Source: Flavobacterium flevense (GTDB taxonomy: Bacteria; Bacteroidota; Bacteroidia; Flavobacteriales; Flavobacteriaceae). From it: 47,011 nt of DNA. The stretch is taken from positions 1 to 47,011 of the forward strand of contig NZ_FRCC01000017.1 of NCBI RefSeq assembly GCF_900142775.1, read 5' to 3'. Of the stretch, positions 1 to 8,213 are shown piece by piece. The notes under the pieces are model-generated. The model saw nothing but the letters and a program-made list of their open reading frames with translations. It was not told the origin of the DNA and searched no databases. The stretch's first letter is position 1. The number at the start of each line of letters is the position of its first letter. The translations under genes and the position numbers were made by a program.

Positions 1-160
1 AAGGTTTTTTATTAGAAAAGCACAAAAAAACCAAGCCAATATCAACAACAATAGCTAAAACAAAGCTTCTCGATACAATTTTAAACAATAAAGCTTTCGC
101 ATTATCATTTAAAATCACTCGAAGCGACAAACAAAACTTTACTTAAACAACTGCAACCCT

Positions 161-233
161 AGCCCCGATAGTAGCGGCATCCTCTAGTCTCGTCCCTAAG
201 ACGAGACTAGAGATATAGCCGATAGCGGGAAAG
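161..233 (+). repeat. Intergenic palindromic repeat, copy 1 (AGCCCCGATAG family)
   Basis: The element opens with AGCCCCGATAG (161-171) and contains a hairpin with perfect 13-base arms, 182-194 against 200-212, separated by a 5-base loop. It then reads AGAGATATAG (209-218) and GATAGCGGGA. The same ordered boxes occur on the minus strand at 2145-2261, with different hairpin arms. I know similar AGCCCCGATAG-type intergenic repeats from Flavobacterium genomes by recollection only. Apart from this element I see no gene in bases 1-240. Confidence 0.6.
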
Positions 234-240
234 AGCTACT

Positions 241-274
241 AAAAAAAAAGCTCCCACTTATAATGTGAGAGCTT
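241..274 (-). terminator. Intrinsic terminator of the DUF4294-like gene
   Basis: Read on the minus strand, an imperfect hairpin (AAGCTC plus CAC pairing with GTG plus GAGCTT) is followed by nine T residues. It begins 8 bases after the stop codon of the minus-strand gene at 283-966, which fits a Rho-independent terminator. Confidence 0.8.
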
Positions 275-282
275 GTTGTAAT

Positions 283-966
283 TTAGCTTTTAGGCTTGGA
301 AGATAATTTAGTATCCCAGTATTCATTTAATTTATCAATGTCTATAGGAACAGCAGCGGGCTGATTTTGCAATCTTCCGGTTTCAAAGGCTTCTTTAAGG
401 ATATTTTCTATCAAATAATCTTCATTGGATTCAAAAGGGGTATACTTAGATTTCAAATTAATATCAAAAACACTTGCTGTCGTGTTAGACCAGAAGGCTT
501 TCCAACCGCTTTTTAATGTTTTTATGAGTTCATACGTAGTTTTGCCTGTTTGCCTGTCAATTAATCTAACTAAAATACGTCCCTGGCTTCGGGATAATTT
601 TTTAAGTCGGGCTTCAAACTCATTTGTAAGATAGTCTTCTACTATTTTAAAATACTTTTTCTTTTCCCTTTCAGAGGTAAGTCGTTCCATTCCTTTGTTC
701 AAATTAGTCAATCTGTCTGCTGCCAGTTTTGCATAAGGATAGGTTCTGTAAACTCTGCTTTGCAAAATCAAAAATTGCTTTTTAGCTTCAGGATCCTGTT
801 TGTCTTTTGCAACTATAATTTCAGGTAATTTTATAGTATCATTTAATGTACTATCTTTTTCTGTCAAGACATACCCCATTGCATTTGGATCATAAGGCGT
901 TTCTACCTGACTATAACCAGATAATGACAATAATAAAAAGAATATTAAAATATAGATGGATTTCAT
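283..966 (-). CDS. DUF4294 family secreted protein
   Basis: This 227-residue protein has an N-terminal signal peptide (hydrophobic run at residues 4-15, cleavage likely near GYSQ). A mid-protein segment, RVYRTYPYAKLAADRL (about residues 72-87), followed by a charged helical region and GRILVRLIDRQTG, matches what I recall of the DUF4294 family, which is common in Bacteroidota. No catalytic motif is visible and no function can be assigned; export to the periplasm is inferred from the signal peptide. It is a single gene, divergent from the M42 peptidase gene at 1049, and its own terminator follows. Confidence 0.75.
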   Translation of the reverse strand: MKSIYILIFFLLLSLSGYSQVETPYDPNAMGYVLTEKDSTLNDTIKLPEIIVAKDKQDPEAKKQFLILQSRVYRTYPYAKLAADRLTNLNKGMERLTSEREKKKYFKIVEDYLTNEFEARLKKLSRSQGRILVRLIDRQTGKTTYELIKTLKSGWKAFWSNTTASVFDINLKSKYTPFESNEDYLIENILKEAFETGRLQNQPAAVPIDIDKLNEYWDTKLSSKPKS

Positions 967-1048
967 AAAGACAATATTTTGATGTAAAATTATACATTAT
1001 ATACACAACTGTAATACCAAATTTATAATTTAGCAAAAAAATATTTTT

Positions 1049-2137
1049 ATGAGCATAAAATCAATACTAAACAACGATTCAATGGCTTTTTTAGAAAGCT
1101 ACCTTAATAATGCTTCACCCACTGGTTATGAAAGTAGTGGTCAAAAGCTATGGATGGATTATCTTAAACCTTATGTAGACACCTTTATAACGGATACTTA
1201 TGGAACAGCTGTGGGAATTATTAATCCTGACGCTGCTTTTAAAGTGGTTATAGAAGGACACGCTGACGAAATTTCCTGGTATGTTAATTACATTACCGAA
1301 GACGGTTTAATATACGTGATCAGAAACGGAGGCTCTGATCACCAGATAGCACCTTCAAAACGTGTCAACATTCATACTAAAAACGGTATTGTAAAAGGTG
1401 TTTTTGGCTGGCCGGCAATTCATACCCGAAACAGAGACAAGGAAGAAAACCCAAAAATCAGTAATATCTTTATTGATTTAGGTTGTGAAACGAAAGAACA
1501 GGTTGAAAAATTGGGTGTTCATGTAGGCTGTGTGATTACTTATCCTGACGAATTTATGGTTTTAAACGAAAACAAATTTGTTTGCCGTGCTATAGATAAC
1601 CGTATGGGAGGATTTATGATTGCCGAAGTAGCCAGACTTTTACACGAAAACAAAGTAAAACTGCCTTTTGGGCTTTATATTACTAATGCCGTTCAGGAAG
1701 AAGTAGGCTTGCGTGGTGCCGAAATGATTACTCAAACCATCAAGCCAAACGTAGCCATTATTACTGATGTATGCCACGACTCTACTACTCCAATGATTGA
1801 TAAAAAAATTGAGGGAGAAACAAAAATAGGTAGTGGCCCGGTTATTACCTATGCTCCTGCTGTACAAAATAATTTAAGAGACTTAATTGTAACTACTGCC
1901 GAAGAGAAAAAAATTCCTTTTCAACGTTTAGCTTCTTCCAGAGTAACAGGAACAGATACCGATGCTTTTGCTTACAGCAATGGCGGTGTAGCTTCGGCAT
2001 TGATATCGCTTCCGCTGCGTTATATGCACACTACTGTTGAGATGGTTCACAAAGAAGATGTAGAAAATGTGATCAAATTGATTTATGAAACTATACTTAA
2101 AATAGAAAACAACGAAACTTTTTCTTATTTTAAATAA
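1049..2137 (+). CDS. M42 family aminopeptidase
   Basis: This is a 362-residue dinuclear-metal aminopeptidase of the M42 (glutamyl aminopeptidase/endoglucanase-M-like) family, removing N-terminal residues from peptides in the cytoplasm. All expected metal-site and catalytic residues are visible: H71 in GHADE, D183 in DNRMGG, the E217-E218 pair in QEEVG, D240 in TDV, and H327 in MHTTVE. No signal peptide is present and the length is typical. The start follows an AT-rich gap with no competing upstream Met. It is monocistronic, and its 3' side carries a palindromic repeat and a bidirectional terminator shared with purC. The exact peptide substrate cannot be read from sequence. Confidence 0.92.
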   Translation: MSIKSILNNDSMAFLESYLNNASPTGYESSGQKLWMDYLKPYVDTFITDTYGTAVGIINPDAAFKVVIEGHADEISWYVNYITEDGLIYVIRNGGSDHQIAPSKRVNIHTKNGIVKGVFGWPAIHTRNRDKEENPKISNIFIDLGCETKEQVEKLGVHVGCVITYPDEFMVLNENKFVCRAIDNRMGGFMIAEVARLLHENKVKLPFGLYITNAVQEEVGLRGAEMITQTIKPNVAIITDVCHDSTTPMIDKKIEGETKIGSGPVITYAPAVQNNLRDLIVTTAEEKKIPFQRLASSRVTGTDTDAFAYSNGGVASALISLPLRYMHTTVEMVHKEDVENVIKLIYETILKIENNETFSYFK

Positions 2138-2144
2138 TATTTTC

Positions 2145-2261
2145 AGGAACTATTCTGATAGCTATCGGGACCTGCTCCCGAGGCTTCGGGACGCTATATC
2201 TCTTGTCTTAGCTATCGCACAACAAGAGGATTTCTTCCGAAACTTCGGAACTATCAGGGCT
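2145..2261 (-). repeat. Intergenic palindromic repeat, copy 2 (AGCCCTGATAG family)
   Basis: On the minus strand the element reads AGCCCTGATAG (2251-2261), a small TTCCGAAGTTTCGGAA hairpin (2235-2250), ATCCTCT (2225-2231), a CTCTTGT/ACAAGAG stem (arms 2200-2206 and 2222-2228), AGAGATATAG (2194-2203) and TCCCGATAGC (2161-2170). The order of boxes matches copy 1 at 161-233, but the stem sequences differ. It lies between the stop codon of the M42 gene and the terminator at 2267-2297. Confidence 0.6.
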
Positions 2262-2297
2262 AAAAAAAATCCGTCTTGTTCAATACAAGACGGATTT
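2262..2297 (-). terminator. Terminator of purC, probably bidirectional
   Basis: A perfect 13-base stem (2267-2279 with 2285-2297) has a 5-base loop. Read on the minus strand it is followed by eight T residues, directly downstream of purC. On the plus strand it is followed by GATTTTT, so it may also stop transcription coming from the M42 gene. Confidence 0.85.
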
Positions 2298-2320
2298 GAT
2301 TTTTAAAAGCTTTTCGAAAA

Positions 2321-3277
2321 TTATTTTACACTTTCCAAATAAGCTAAAACATTTTTTTCTATTCTTTCATTGATGTTCGAAATATCTGCTTTTACAAATT
2401 TTTCTCCAATGATATTCTCGTATAATTCAATATATCTTTCAGAAACTGTTTCAATATATGCCTCCGTCATTTCCGGAATTTGCTGTCCTTCTTTACCCTG
2501 AAACCCATTTTCAATCAACCAACGACGTACAAATTCTTTAGACAATTGCTTTTGTTCTTCGCCTTTATCCTGTCTTTCCTGATATCCTTCAGAATAAAAA
2601 TATCGAGAAGAATCCGGAGTATGAATTTCGTCAATTAAAACAATTTCACCTTCTTTAGTTTTTCCAAATTCATATTTGGTATCCACTAAAATTAATCCGC
2701 GACTGGCAGCAATTTCAGTACCTCTTTTAAACAAAGCTCTGGTATATTTTTCTAAAATAACATAATCTTCTTCACTTACAATTCCTTTAGAAAGAATTTC
2801 TTCTCTGGAAATATCGGCATCATGTTCCCCGTTATCTGCTTTAGTTGTCGGAGTTATAATAGGCTCTAAAAATTTATCATTTTCATTTAAACCTTCTGCC
2901 ATCGTTACACCACAAATGGTTCTTTTTCCTGCAGCATATTCGCGGGAAGCGTGTCCTGACAAATAACCGCGAATAACCATTTCTACCTTAAACGGATCAC
3001 ATAAATGACCTACAGCAACACTTGGATCCGGAGTAGCAATCAACCAGTTTGGAACAATATCCTGAGTTAATTCCATGAATTTAGTAGCGATTTGGTTCAG
3101 AATTTGTCCTTTATACGGAATCCCTTTTGGTAAAACCACATCAAAAGCCGAAAGCCTGTCGGTTGCCACCATTACTAATAAATTGTCATTGATATTATAA
3201 ACTTCTCTTACTTTTCCTCTGTAAACCGATTTTTGACCTGGAAAATTAAAATTAGTGGTAGTGATTGTATTGCTCAT
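2321..3277 (-). CDS. purC: Phosphoribosylaminoimidazole-succinocarboxamide synthase (SAICAR synthetase)
   Basis: PurC joins aspartate to CAIR using ATP to form SAICAR in de novo purine synthesis. The 318-residue protein shows the family landmarks: KVREVY near the N-terminus, SAFDVVLPKGIPYKGQ, MVIRGYLSGHASREY, ILVDTKYEFG and VLIDEIHTPDSSRYF. The length fits the longer PurC type, with a helical C-terminal part. It is a single gene with a strong terminator just past its stop. The following gap (3278-3539) has no gene and holds only short degenerate repeats. Confidence 0.95.
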   Translation of the reverse strand: MSNTITTTNFNFPGQKSVYRGKVREVYNINDNLLVMVATDRLSAFDVVLPKGIPYKGQILNQIATKFMELTQDIVPNWLIATPDPSVAVGHLCDPFKVEMVIRGYLSGHASREYAAGKRTICGVTMAEGLNENDKFLEPIITPTTKADNGEHDADISREEILSKGIVSEEDYVILEKYTRALFKRGTEIAASRGLILVDTKYEFGKTKEGEIVLIDEIHTPDSSRYFYSEGYQERQDKGEEQKQLSKEFVRRWLIENGFQGKEGQQIPEMTEAYIETVSERYIELYENIIGEKFVKADISNINERIEKNVLAYLESVK

Positions 3278-3370
3278 TTAGATAGGTATTGCGTTGATTT
3301 TATAAGAATGCAAATTTAGGATTATTTTAGACAGAAAAACAAAGAAAGTATTCTATATCACAAAAATTAT

Positions 3371-3530
3371 GGAACACAGATTAAACGGATAAAACAGATT
3401 AGCACCGATCTTTTTACATCTTTGTGTTCTTGCTTAACTTTTACTATTCTTTGCGGTTAAAATTTTTAAAACAAATTAAAATATTTCTGTTTACAAATTA
3501 TCTGTGAAAATCTGTGAAATCTGCGATTGA
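3371..3530. repeat. Opposed arrays of a short ATCTGTG-type repeat
   Basis: At 3375-3400 the plus strand reads CACAGATT, CGGAT, ACAGATT at 9-11-base spacing. At 3500-3526 it reads ATCTGTGAAA, ATCTGTGAA, ATCTGCG in the opposite orientation. CACAGATT (3375-3382) is the exact complement of AATCTGTG (3509-3516), so the arrays could pair across about 120 bases. No gene is seen between them. Confidence 0.45.
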
Positions 3531-3539
3531 AACCTATTT

Positions 3540-4370
3540 TTATTCCGTTTCCAGACTTAACTTGTTTAGCAATTTTTCTACCAGATAACTTGCAACTCCG
3601 TCTTTATGATTGTTAGAAATCACTTCAAGATGGGATAATTTATTTTTTAAACTATCAGGAGCATTTCCCATTATTAAACCTTTAGCAGTAGTGATCAGCA
3701 TTTTTTCATCATTATAGCCGTCCCCAAAAGAAATGGACTGATGAAACTCATACCCTTCTATTTCAAGAATACGGGCAATAGCGACACTTTTATCAACTGA
3801 TTTATCCATAAACTCCAGACAATGCGGCAAACTAAAAGCATGACTGAAAACATCAGGATGCTTTTCCAGAATTGTTTCTCTTAATTCAAGTAGTTTTCCG
3901 TGGCTCTCGTGAGTAAAAAATATTTTAATCACATCAAAATCGGTCACTTCTTTATAATTCACTAATTCAGGAACGTAATTCAGTTCGGTTTGAAATTCCA
4001 GTAATTTATCATTGTGTTTGTTCGTTTGCCAGACATTTTCTTTAAAAAGAACCGTAGTATATTCAGCCGGAATATCCATCTCCAGCACTGATTTTACGGC
4101 TTCGGCTACCATATTAGTGGAAAACAGTAATTCTTTTTTGGGACAATGAATTCGGGCACCATTCGAAGTAACCAAATAAATAGGAAAACCTAAAGTTTCA
4201 ATTATAGGCATGGCATCCAGGTGATGACGCCCGGTGGCCACAATGATTAAATAATTCTGATTGTGTAATTCTCTAAAAATTTCTTTAGTATATTCTGAAA
4301 TTCGGTGGTCGCTGTTAAGTAATGTTCCGTCTAAATCACTTATAATTACTTTTATATCTTCTTTTATCAT
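3540..4370 (-). CDS. Cof-type HAD-superfamily phosphatase
   Basis: This is a 276-residue HAD hydrolase of the Cof/IIB subfamily, expected to dephosphorylate sugar phosphates or other small phosphorylated metabolites in the cytoplasm. Motif I is SDLDGTLLN (nucleophile Asp, about residues 11-19), motif II is VATGRHH, and motif IV is SFGDGYNDEKML, with the cap domain between them as in the Cof group. Length and architecture are normal. It lies in tandem with, but over 100 bases from, the SDR gene upstream on the same strand, so co-transcription is possible. The substrate cannot be inferred. Confidence 0.9.
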   Translation of the reverse strand: MIKEDIKVIISDLDGTLLNSDHRISEYTKEIFRELHNQNYLIIVATGRHHLDAMPIIETLGFPIYLVTSNGARIHCPKKELLFSTNMVAEAVKSVLEMDIPAEYTTVLFKENVWQTNKHNDKLLEFQTELNYVPELVNYKEVTDFDVIKIFFTHESHGKLLELRETILEKHPDVFSHAFSLPHCLEFMDKSVDKSVAIARILEIEGYEFHQSISFGDGYNDEKMLITTAKGLIMGNAPDSLKNKLSHLEVISNNHKDGVASYLVEKLLNKLSLETE

Positions 4371-4474
4371 ATTCGCTTACGCTCTAATTCATTGCAAAAA
4401 TATTGAAAATACAGGGAAAGCACAGCAAATAATTGTTGAAATAACAGCAAATTAACGTATTGCTAATTTCACTT

Positions 4475-5290
4475 TTACTTAAAAACCGAATACCTGATAA
4501 TTCTCCCAAATAATCGATAACCCAGAAAATTACGAAGTACACTTAGTGCATTGGCATCAAAACCAATCGTATTGCGTTTGAATTTTTTAGGTGGATTCTC
4601 GGCAATTTTTAAGATTTTCTCGATGATAGCTTGTTTTAAGTCGGTATTTTTCCTGGTTTTGCCTTCAACAATACCACTTATTTTGTGCATTAATTCGTTG
4701 TAGCATTTCAACGGAGTAGTATCGCATTTACTGACGTTTTTTTGGAAATTGGAAGGTGTGTTTCCAAATTGCACCGTTGATACGCTAATATTAAAATTCA
4801 TCAATTCATATGCCATACATTCTGAGAAACTCTCTACAGCATGCTTGGTAGCATGGTAAAAACTTCCTAATGGTAAGTTAACCAGACCGGCAATAGACGA
4901 AATATTAATAAAATGGCCTTTATTTTGCTCTCTAAAAACAGGTGTAAAAGCTCGGCAAACCTTGACCACTCCCAGCCAGTTGACATCAACTATATTACTG
5001 ATTTCCTCATCTTCGGAGAATTCCACAAAACTCCTGTACCCTATTCCGGCGTTGTTGATAACAACGTCGATGGTTTTAAAATCTTCCAAAATTTGCTTTT
5101 TGGCTTCTGCAATACTTTCTGTAGAAGTTACATCAAGTTCATAACAATGAATATTTTCTATGTTTATTAGTTCTTTTCCTTGTCCTAAACAGAGCATTGT
5201 TGCAATTACATTCCAATTGTTTTTTGCAAAATGTAATGCTAATTCCTTTCCTATTCCTCCCGATGCTCCTGTTATGATTACGTTTTTCAA
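4475..5290 (-). CDS. SDR family oxidoreductase
   Basis: This is a 271-residue classical short-chain dehydrogenase/reductase using NAD(P)H. The nucleotide-binding TGASGGIGKE motif is at residues 7-16, NNAGIG is in the middle, and the catalytic Ser (INISS) and YHATKH (YxxxK) follow. The C-terminal part lacks a recognisable specificity signature and ends with a moderately hydrophobic stretch. A strong palindrome at 5314-5337 lies just upstream and probably ends phoH transcription. The substrate is unknown. Confidence 0.9.
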   Translation of the reverse strand: MKNVIITGASGGIGKELALHFAKNNWNVIATMLCLGQGKELINIENIHCYELDVTSTESIAEAKKQILEDFKTIDVVINNAGIGYRSFVEFSEDEEISNIVDVNWLGVVKVCRAFTPVFREQNKGHFINISSIAGLVNLPLGSFYHATKHAVESFSECMAYELMNFNISVSTVQFGNTPSNFQKNVSKCDTTPLKCYNELMHKISGIVEGKTRKNTDLKQAIIEKILKIAENPPKKFKRNTIGFDANALSVLRNFLGYRLFGRIIRYSVFK

Positions 5291-5306
5291 TATTGGTACT
5301 ATTTAT

Positions 5307-5337
5307 TAAAAAGCTGCGACCTCAATTGAGGTCGCAG
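5307..5337 (-). terminator. Perfect palindrome acting as phoH terminator
   Basis: Bases 5314-5337 form a perfect 24-base palindrome (CTGCGACCTCAA and its complement). Read on the minus strand it is followed by CTTTTTAATAA. It lies downstream of phoH and upstream of the SDR gene, so it probably terminates phoH. Its high GC content against the AT-rich surroundings also fits a REP-like element reused as a terminator. Confidence 0.65.
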
Positions 5338-5473
5338 ATAGAATATTTTGTTATTTATTAAGTAACTATAAAATTAAGCTTGTGGCAAAACAACAAAATT
5401 TGCTACAGACTAAAAAGGTTTTCACCGCTTTTCTTTCCTAATCACTTTGTAAAATCGCTGTAAATAAGTGAAT

Positions 5474-6424
5474 TTAGTCCTGATTTTCAGTGTATTTGTA
5501 AGCATCAATCACTTTTTTAACTAATCGGTGTCTTACAATATCTTTGTCATCCAGATAAATAATCCCAATTCCTTCAATATCTTTCAAAACCAATAAGGCT
5601 TCTTTAAGTCCGGAAATGGTTCTTCGGGGCAAATCGACCTGTCCCGGATCACCTGTGACCATGAATTTAGCATTTTTCCCCATACGGGTTAAAAACATTT
5701 TCATTTGCGAATGCGTTGTATTTTGTGCTTCATCCAGAATTACAAAGGCATTATCTAAAGTTCGTCCTCGCATGAAAGCTAAGGGTGCAATCTGAATAAT
5801 TCCTTTGGCAATATAATCTTCTAATTTTTCATTGGGAATCATATCGCGCAAAGCATCATAAAGCGGTTGCATGTAAGGATCCAGTTTTTCTTTCATATCA
5901 CCCGGAAGAAATCCTAAGTTCTCCCCTGCTTCTACTGCCGGACGTGTCAGAATAATACGCTTGACTTGTTTTTCTTTCAACGCTTTTACCGCCATAGCCA
6001 CACCGGTATAGGTTTTACCCGTTCCGGCTGGTCCTACTGCAAACACCATGTCATTTTTATTAATAGTATCTACCAGTATTTGTTGGTTAGGAGTCATGGC
6101 TTTTATCATTTTGCCTCCTACTCCGTGCACTAAAATTTTGTCATTTGGACTCATGCGTTTTTCGTCCTGTGCATCTCCTAAAATCACACGCTCAATAACA
6201 TTATCATCAATATTATTGTATCGGGTAAAATGAAGCATTAATCTTTGAAAACGCCTTTCGAACTCGTCCAGAATGTCTTTTTCTCCAAATGCTTTTAAAG
6301 TTGTCCCTCTGGCAACTATTTTTAATTTTGGATAGTATTTTTTAATGGTTTCAAGATGAGTGTCTTGAGCACCCCAAAACTCTTTTGGAGCGATGTCTAT
6401 GAGCTCGATAATTCTTTCGTTCAA
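5474..6424 (-). CDS. PhoH family ATPase
   Basis: This is a 316-residue PhoH-like P-loop ATPase. An N-terminal region of about 110 residues resembles the KH-like part of PhoH/YbeZ proteins, followed by the ATPase with VGPAGTGKTYTG (Walker A, about residues 131-142), VILDEAQN (Walker B) and VTGDPGQVDLP. PhoH/YbeZ proteins partner with the endonuclease YbeY in ribosome and rRNA maturation; ybeY is not in this window. It is a single gene ending in the palindrome at 5314-5337, divergent from the SAM hydrolase family gene. Confidence 0.92.
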   Translation of the reverse strand: MNERIIELIDIAPKEFWGAQDTHLETIKKYYPKLKIVARGTTLKAFGEKDILDEFERRFQRLMLHFTRYNNIDDNVIERVILGDAQDEKRMSPNDKILVHGVGGKMIKAMTPNQQILVDTINKNDMVFAVGPAGTGKTYTGVAMAVKALKEKQVKRIILTRPAVEAGENLGFLPGDMKEKLDPYMQPLYDALRDMIPNEKLEDYIAKGIIQIAPLAFMRGRTLDNAFVILDEAQNTTHSQMKMFLTRMGKNAKFMVTGDPGQVDLPRRTISGLKEALLVLKDIEGIGIIYLDDKDIVRHRLVKKVIDAYKYTENQD

Positions 6425-6528
6425 AGGGTATAGTTTTATAATATTACTAAATCGATTAAAAATCTAATCCACTGTGCAAATACACTTGGGTTTTATTTGG
6501 TTAATATTTAGAATTTGTTTTTGCTTTT

Positions 6529-6561
6529 TTGCTTTTTTGAATTTACTATTATTAGCTTTGC
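6529..6561 (+). promoter_or_regulatory. Probable promoter of the SAM hydrolase family gene
   Basis: TAGCTTTG at 6554-6561 matches the Bacteroidota -7 consensus TAnnTTTG. A TTG at 6529-6531 lies 22 bases upstream, within the usual -33/-7 spacing of about 17-23. The gene starts at 6620. Confidence 0.5.
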
Positions 6562-6619
6562 ATTTCTCAAATTTAATGAAAATTAAGTTTAGATTTCACC
6601 AATAGTTATAAACAAAAAT

Positions 6620-7444
6620 ATGTCAATAATTACCCTTACTACCGATTACGGCTTGAAAGATCACTTTGTAGGTGCATTGAAAGGGAAAATTTTATCAGAA
6701 TACCCGGAAGCTCAGATTATTGATATTTCACATGACATAGATCCATTTAACACCGTAGAAGCCAGCTACATTATCAGTGCTGCTTATGCCAGTTTTCCTA
6801 AAGGAACGGTTCATCTTATTGGGGTTGACATGGAATTAAACAAAGAAAATCTTCATATTGTAATGCAATGGAACGATTCCTATTTTATTGCTGCCGATAA
6901 TGGAATATTAAGTATGCTTTCGCAAAAGATAGTTCCGCAAAAGATTGTAGCTATCAATATTCACGACCGTTTACCCAGCGATGCTTCGGGACTGGATGTG
7001 TTTGTAACCGTGGCTTGTCATATTGCCAGAGGCGGTTTGCTGAACGTAATTGGGCGGGAAATCAACTCAGTTAAGGAAGTCACTGAAATGAAAGCGGTAA
7101 TCACAACTGATACTATAAAAGGTCACGTGATTTACATTGATCATTTTGGGAATGTGGTGACTAATATTACTAAAAAACAATTTCTGGAAGTGGCAAAAGG
7201 CAGACCTTATGAAATCCAGATGAAGACCAAAAATATCAAAACCATTTTGCCTAATTATTCGGCAATTGCTATTTCAGATAAATATCCAATTAAGAATTAC
7301 GAAGGTGAAAAACTCGCTATTTTCAACGAAGCGGGTTATCTGGAAATTGCTATTTTCAGAAGTAATCCGTCTAAAATTGGTTCTGCAAGCAGTTTATTGG
7401 GACTCAATTATCGCGATGCCGTTACTATTGAATTTAAGAATTAA
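6620..7444 (+). CDS. SAM hydrolase / hydroxide adenosyltransferase family protein (DUF62)
   Basis: This is a 274-residue member of the DUF62 family, related to the fluorinase fold; characterised members hydrolyse S-adenosylmethionine to adenosine and methionine. Diagnostic pieces are LTTDYGLKDHFVG at the N-terminus, IDISHDI with PFN, AADNGILS, IDHFGNVVTNI, and the C-terminal AIFNEAGYLEIAIFRSNPS. No signal peptide is seen. It is 43 bases upstream of gldF and may be co-transcribed with gldFG, though a functional link is not established. The hydrolase role is inferred from the family. Confidence 0.88.
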   Translation: MSIITLTTDYGLKDHFVGALKGKILSEYPEAQIIDISHDIDPFNTVEASYIISAAYASFPKGTVHLIGVDMELNKENLHIVMQWNDSYFIAADNGILSMLSQKIVPQKIVAINIHDRLPSDASGLDVFVTVACHIARGGLLNVIGREINSVKEVTEMKAVITTDTIKGHVIYIDHFGNVVTNITKKQFLEVAKGRPYEIQMKTKNIKTILPNYSAIAISDKYPIKNYEGEKLAIFNEAGYLEIAIFRSNPSKIGSASSLLGLNYRDAVTIEFKN

Positions 7445-7487
7445 GATTTTCAAATAACCCAATTAACAAATACACGAATTACTATAT

Positions 7488-8213
7488 ATGAAAGCCTTAT
7501 TATTACGTGAAATTAAATCCTTTTTTGGTTCGCCGATAGGTTATTTAGTGATCGCCATTTTTCTAATCATCAACGGATTATTTCTGTGGGTTTTTGAAGG
7601 CGATTACAACATCCTGAATTCGGGTTTTGCTGATATGACTCCTTTTTTCAGCCTGGCTCCGTGGATTTTTATTTTCTTAATTCCGGCAGTAACCATGCGT
7701 TCTTTTTCTGACGAAAGAAAACAAGGAACACTTGAATTATTATTAACTAAACCACTATCTATCTGGCAAATAGCAAACGGGAAATTTCTTGGAGCTGTAG
7801 TATTAATTATTATCGCCATCATTCCCACCTTTATTTACGTTGCCGTAATTTCTGACTTAGGAATGCCCGAAGGTAATATCGATATGGGAAGCACTATTGG
7901 CTCTTATTTTGGACTTTTATTCTTAATTGGTGCCTACACTGCTATCGGAATTTTCACTTCTACCCTTTCTGACAATCAGATTGTAGCTTTTATTCTGGCG
8001 GTCTTTTTATGTTTCTTTTTCTATTTTGGATTCGAAGGTTTTTCCTCTCTGATTCCTTCTTTTTCTTCATTTATTTCGGTTTTAGGAATGCAAAATCATT
8101 TTAAAAGTATGAGCCGCGGTGTGATTGATACCCGTGATATTCTTTACTTCGTAAGCCTTATGGTGGCTTTTCTTTCGTTTACTGTTTACCAACTTAAATC
8201 TTTTAAACTGTAA
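7488..8213 (+). CDS. gldF: Gliding motility ABC transporter permease GldF
   Basis: This is a 241-residue ABC-2 type integral membrane protein with about six hydrophobic segments: residues 15-35, 50-70, 100-125, 140-165, 165-190 and 215-235. The motif FSDERKQGTLELLLTKPLS after the second segment is typical of ABC-2 permeases such as GldF and NosY. Its stop codon overlaps the start of gldG by one base (TAATG), indicating translational coupling. In Flavobacterium, GldF and GldG work with the ATPase GldA; gldA is not in this window, as is usual because it lies elsewhere in the chromosome. Confidence 0.92.
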   Translation: MKALLLREIKSFFGSPIGYLVIAIFLIINGLFLWVFEGDYNILNSGFADMTPFFSLAPWIFIFLIPAVTMRSFSDERKQGTLELLLTKPLSIWQIANGKFLGAVVLIIIAIIPTFIYVAVISDLGMPEGNIDMGSTIGSYFGLLFLIGAYTAIGIFTSTLSDNQIVAFILAVFLCFFFYFGFEGFSSLIPSFSSFISVLGMQNHFKSMSRGVIDTRDILYFVSLMVAFLSFTVYQLKSFKL

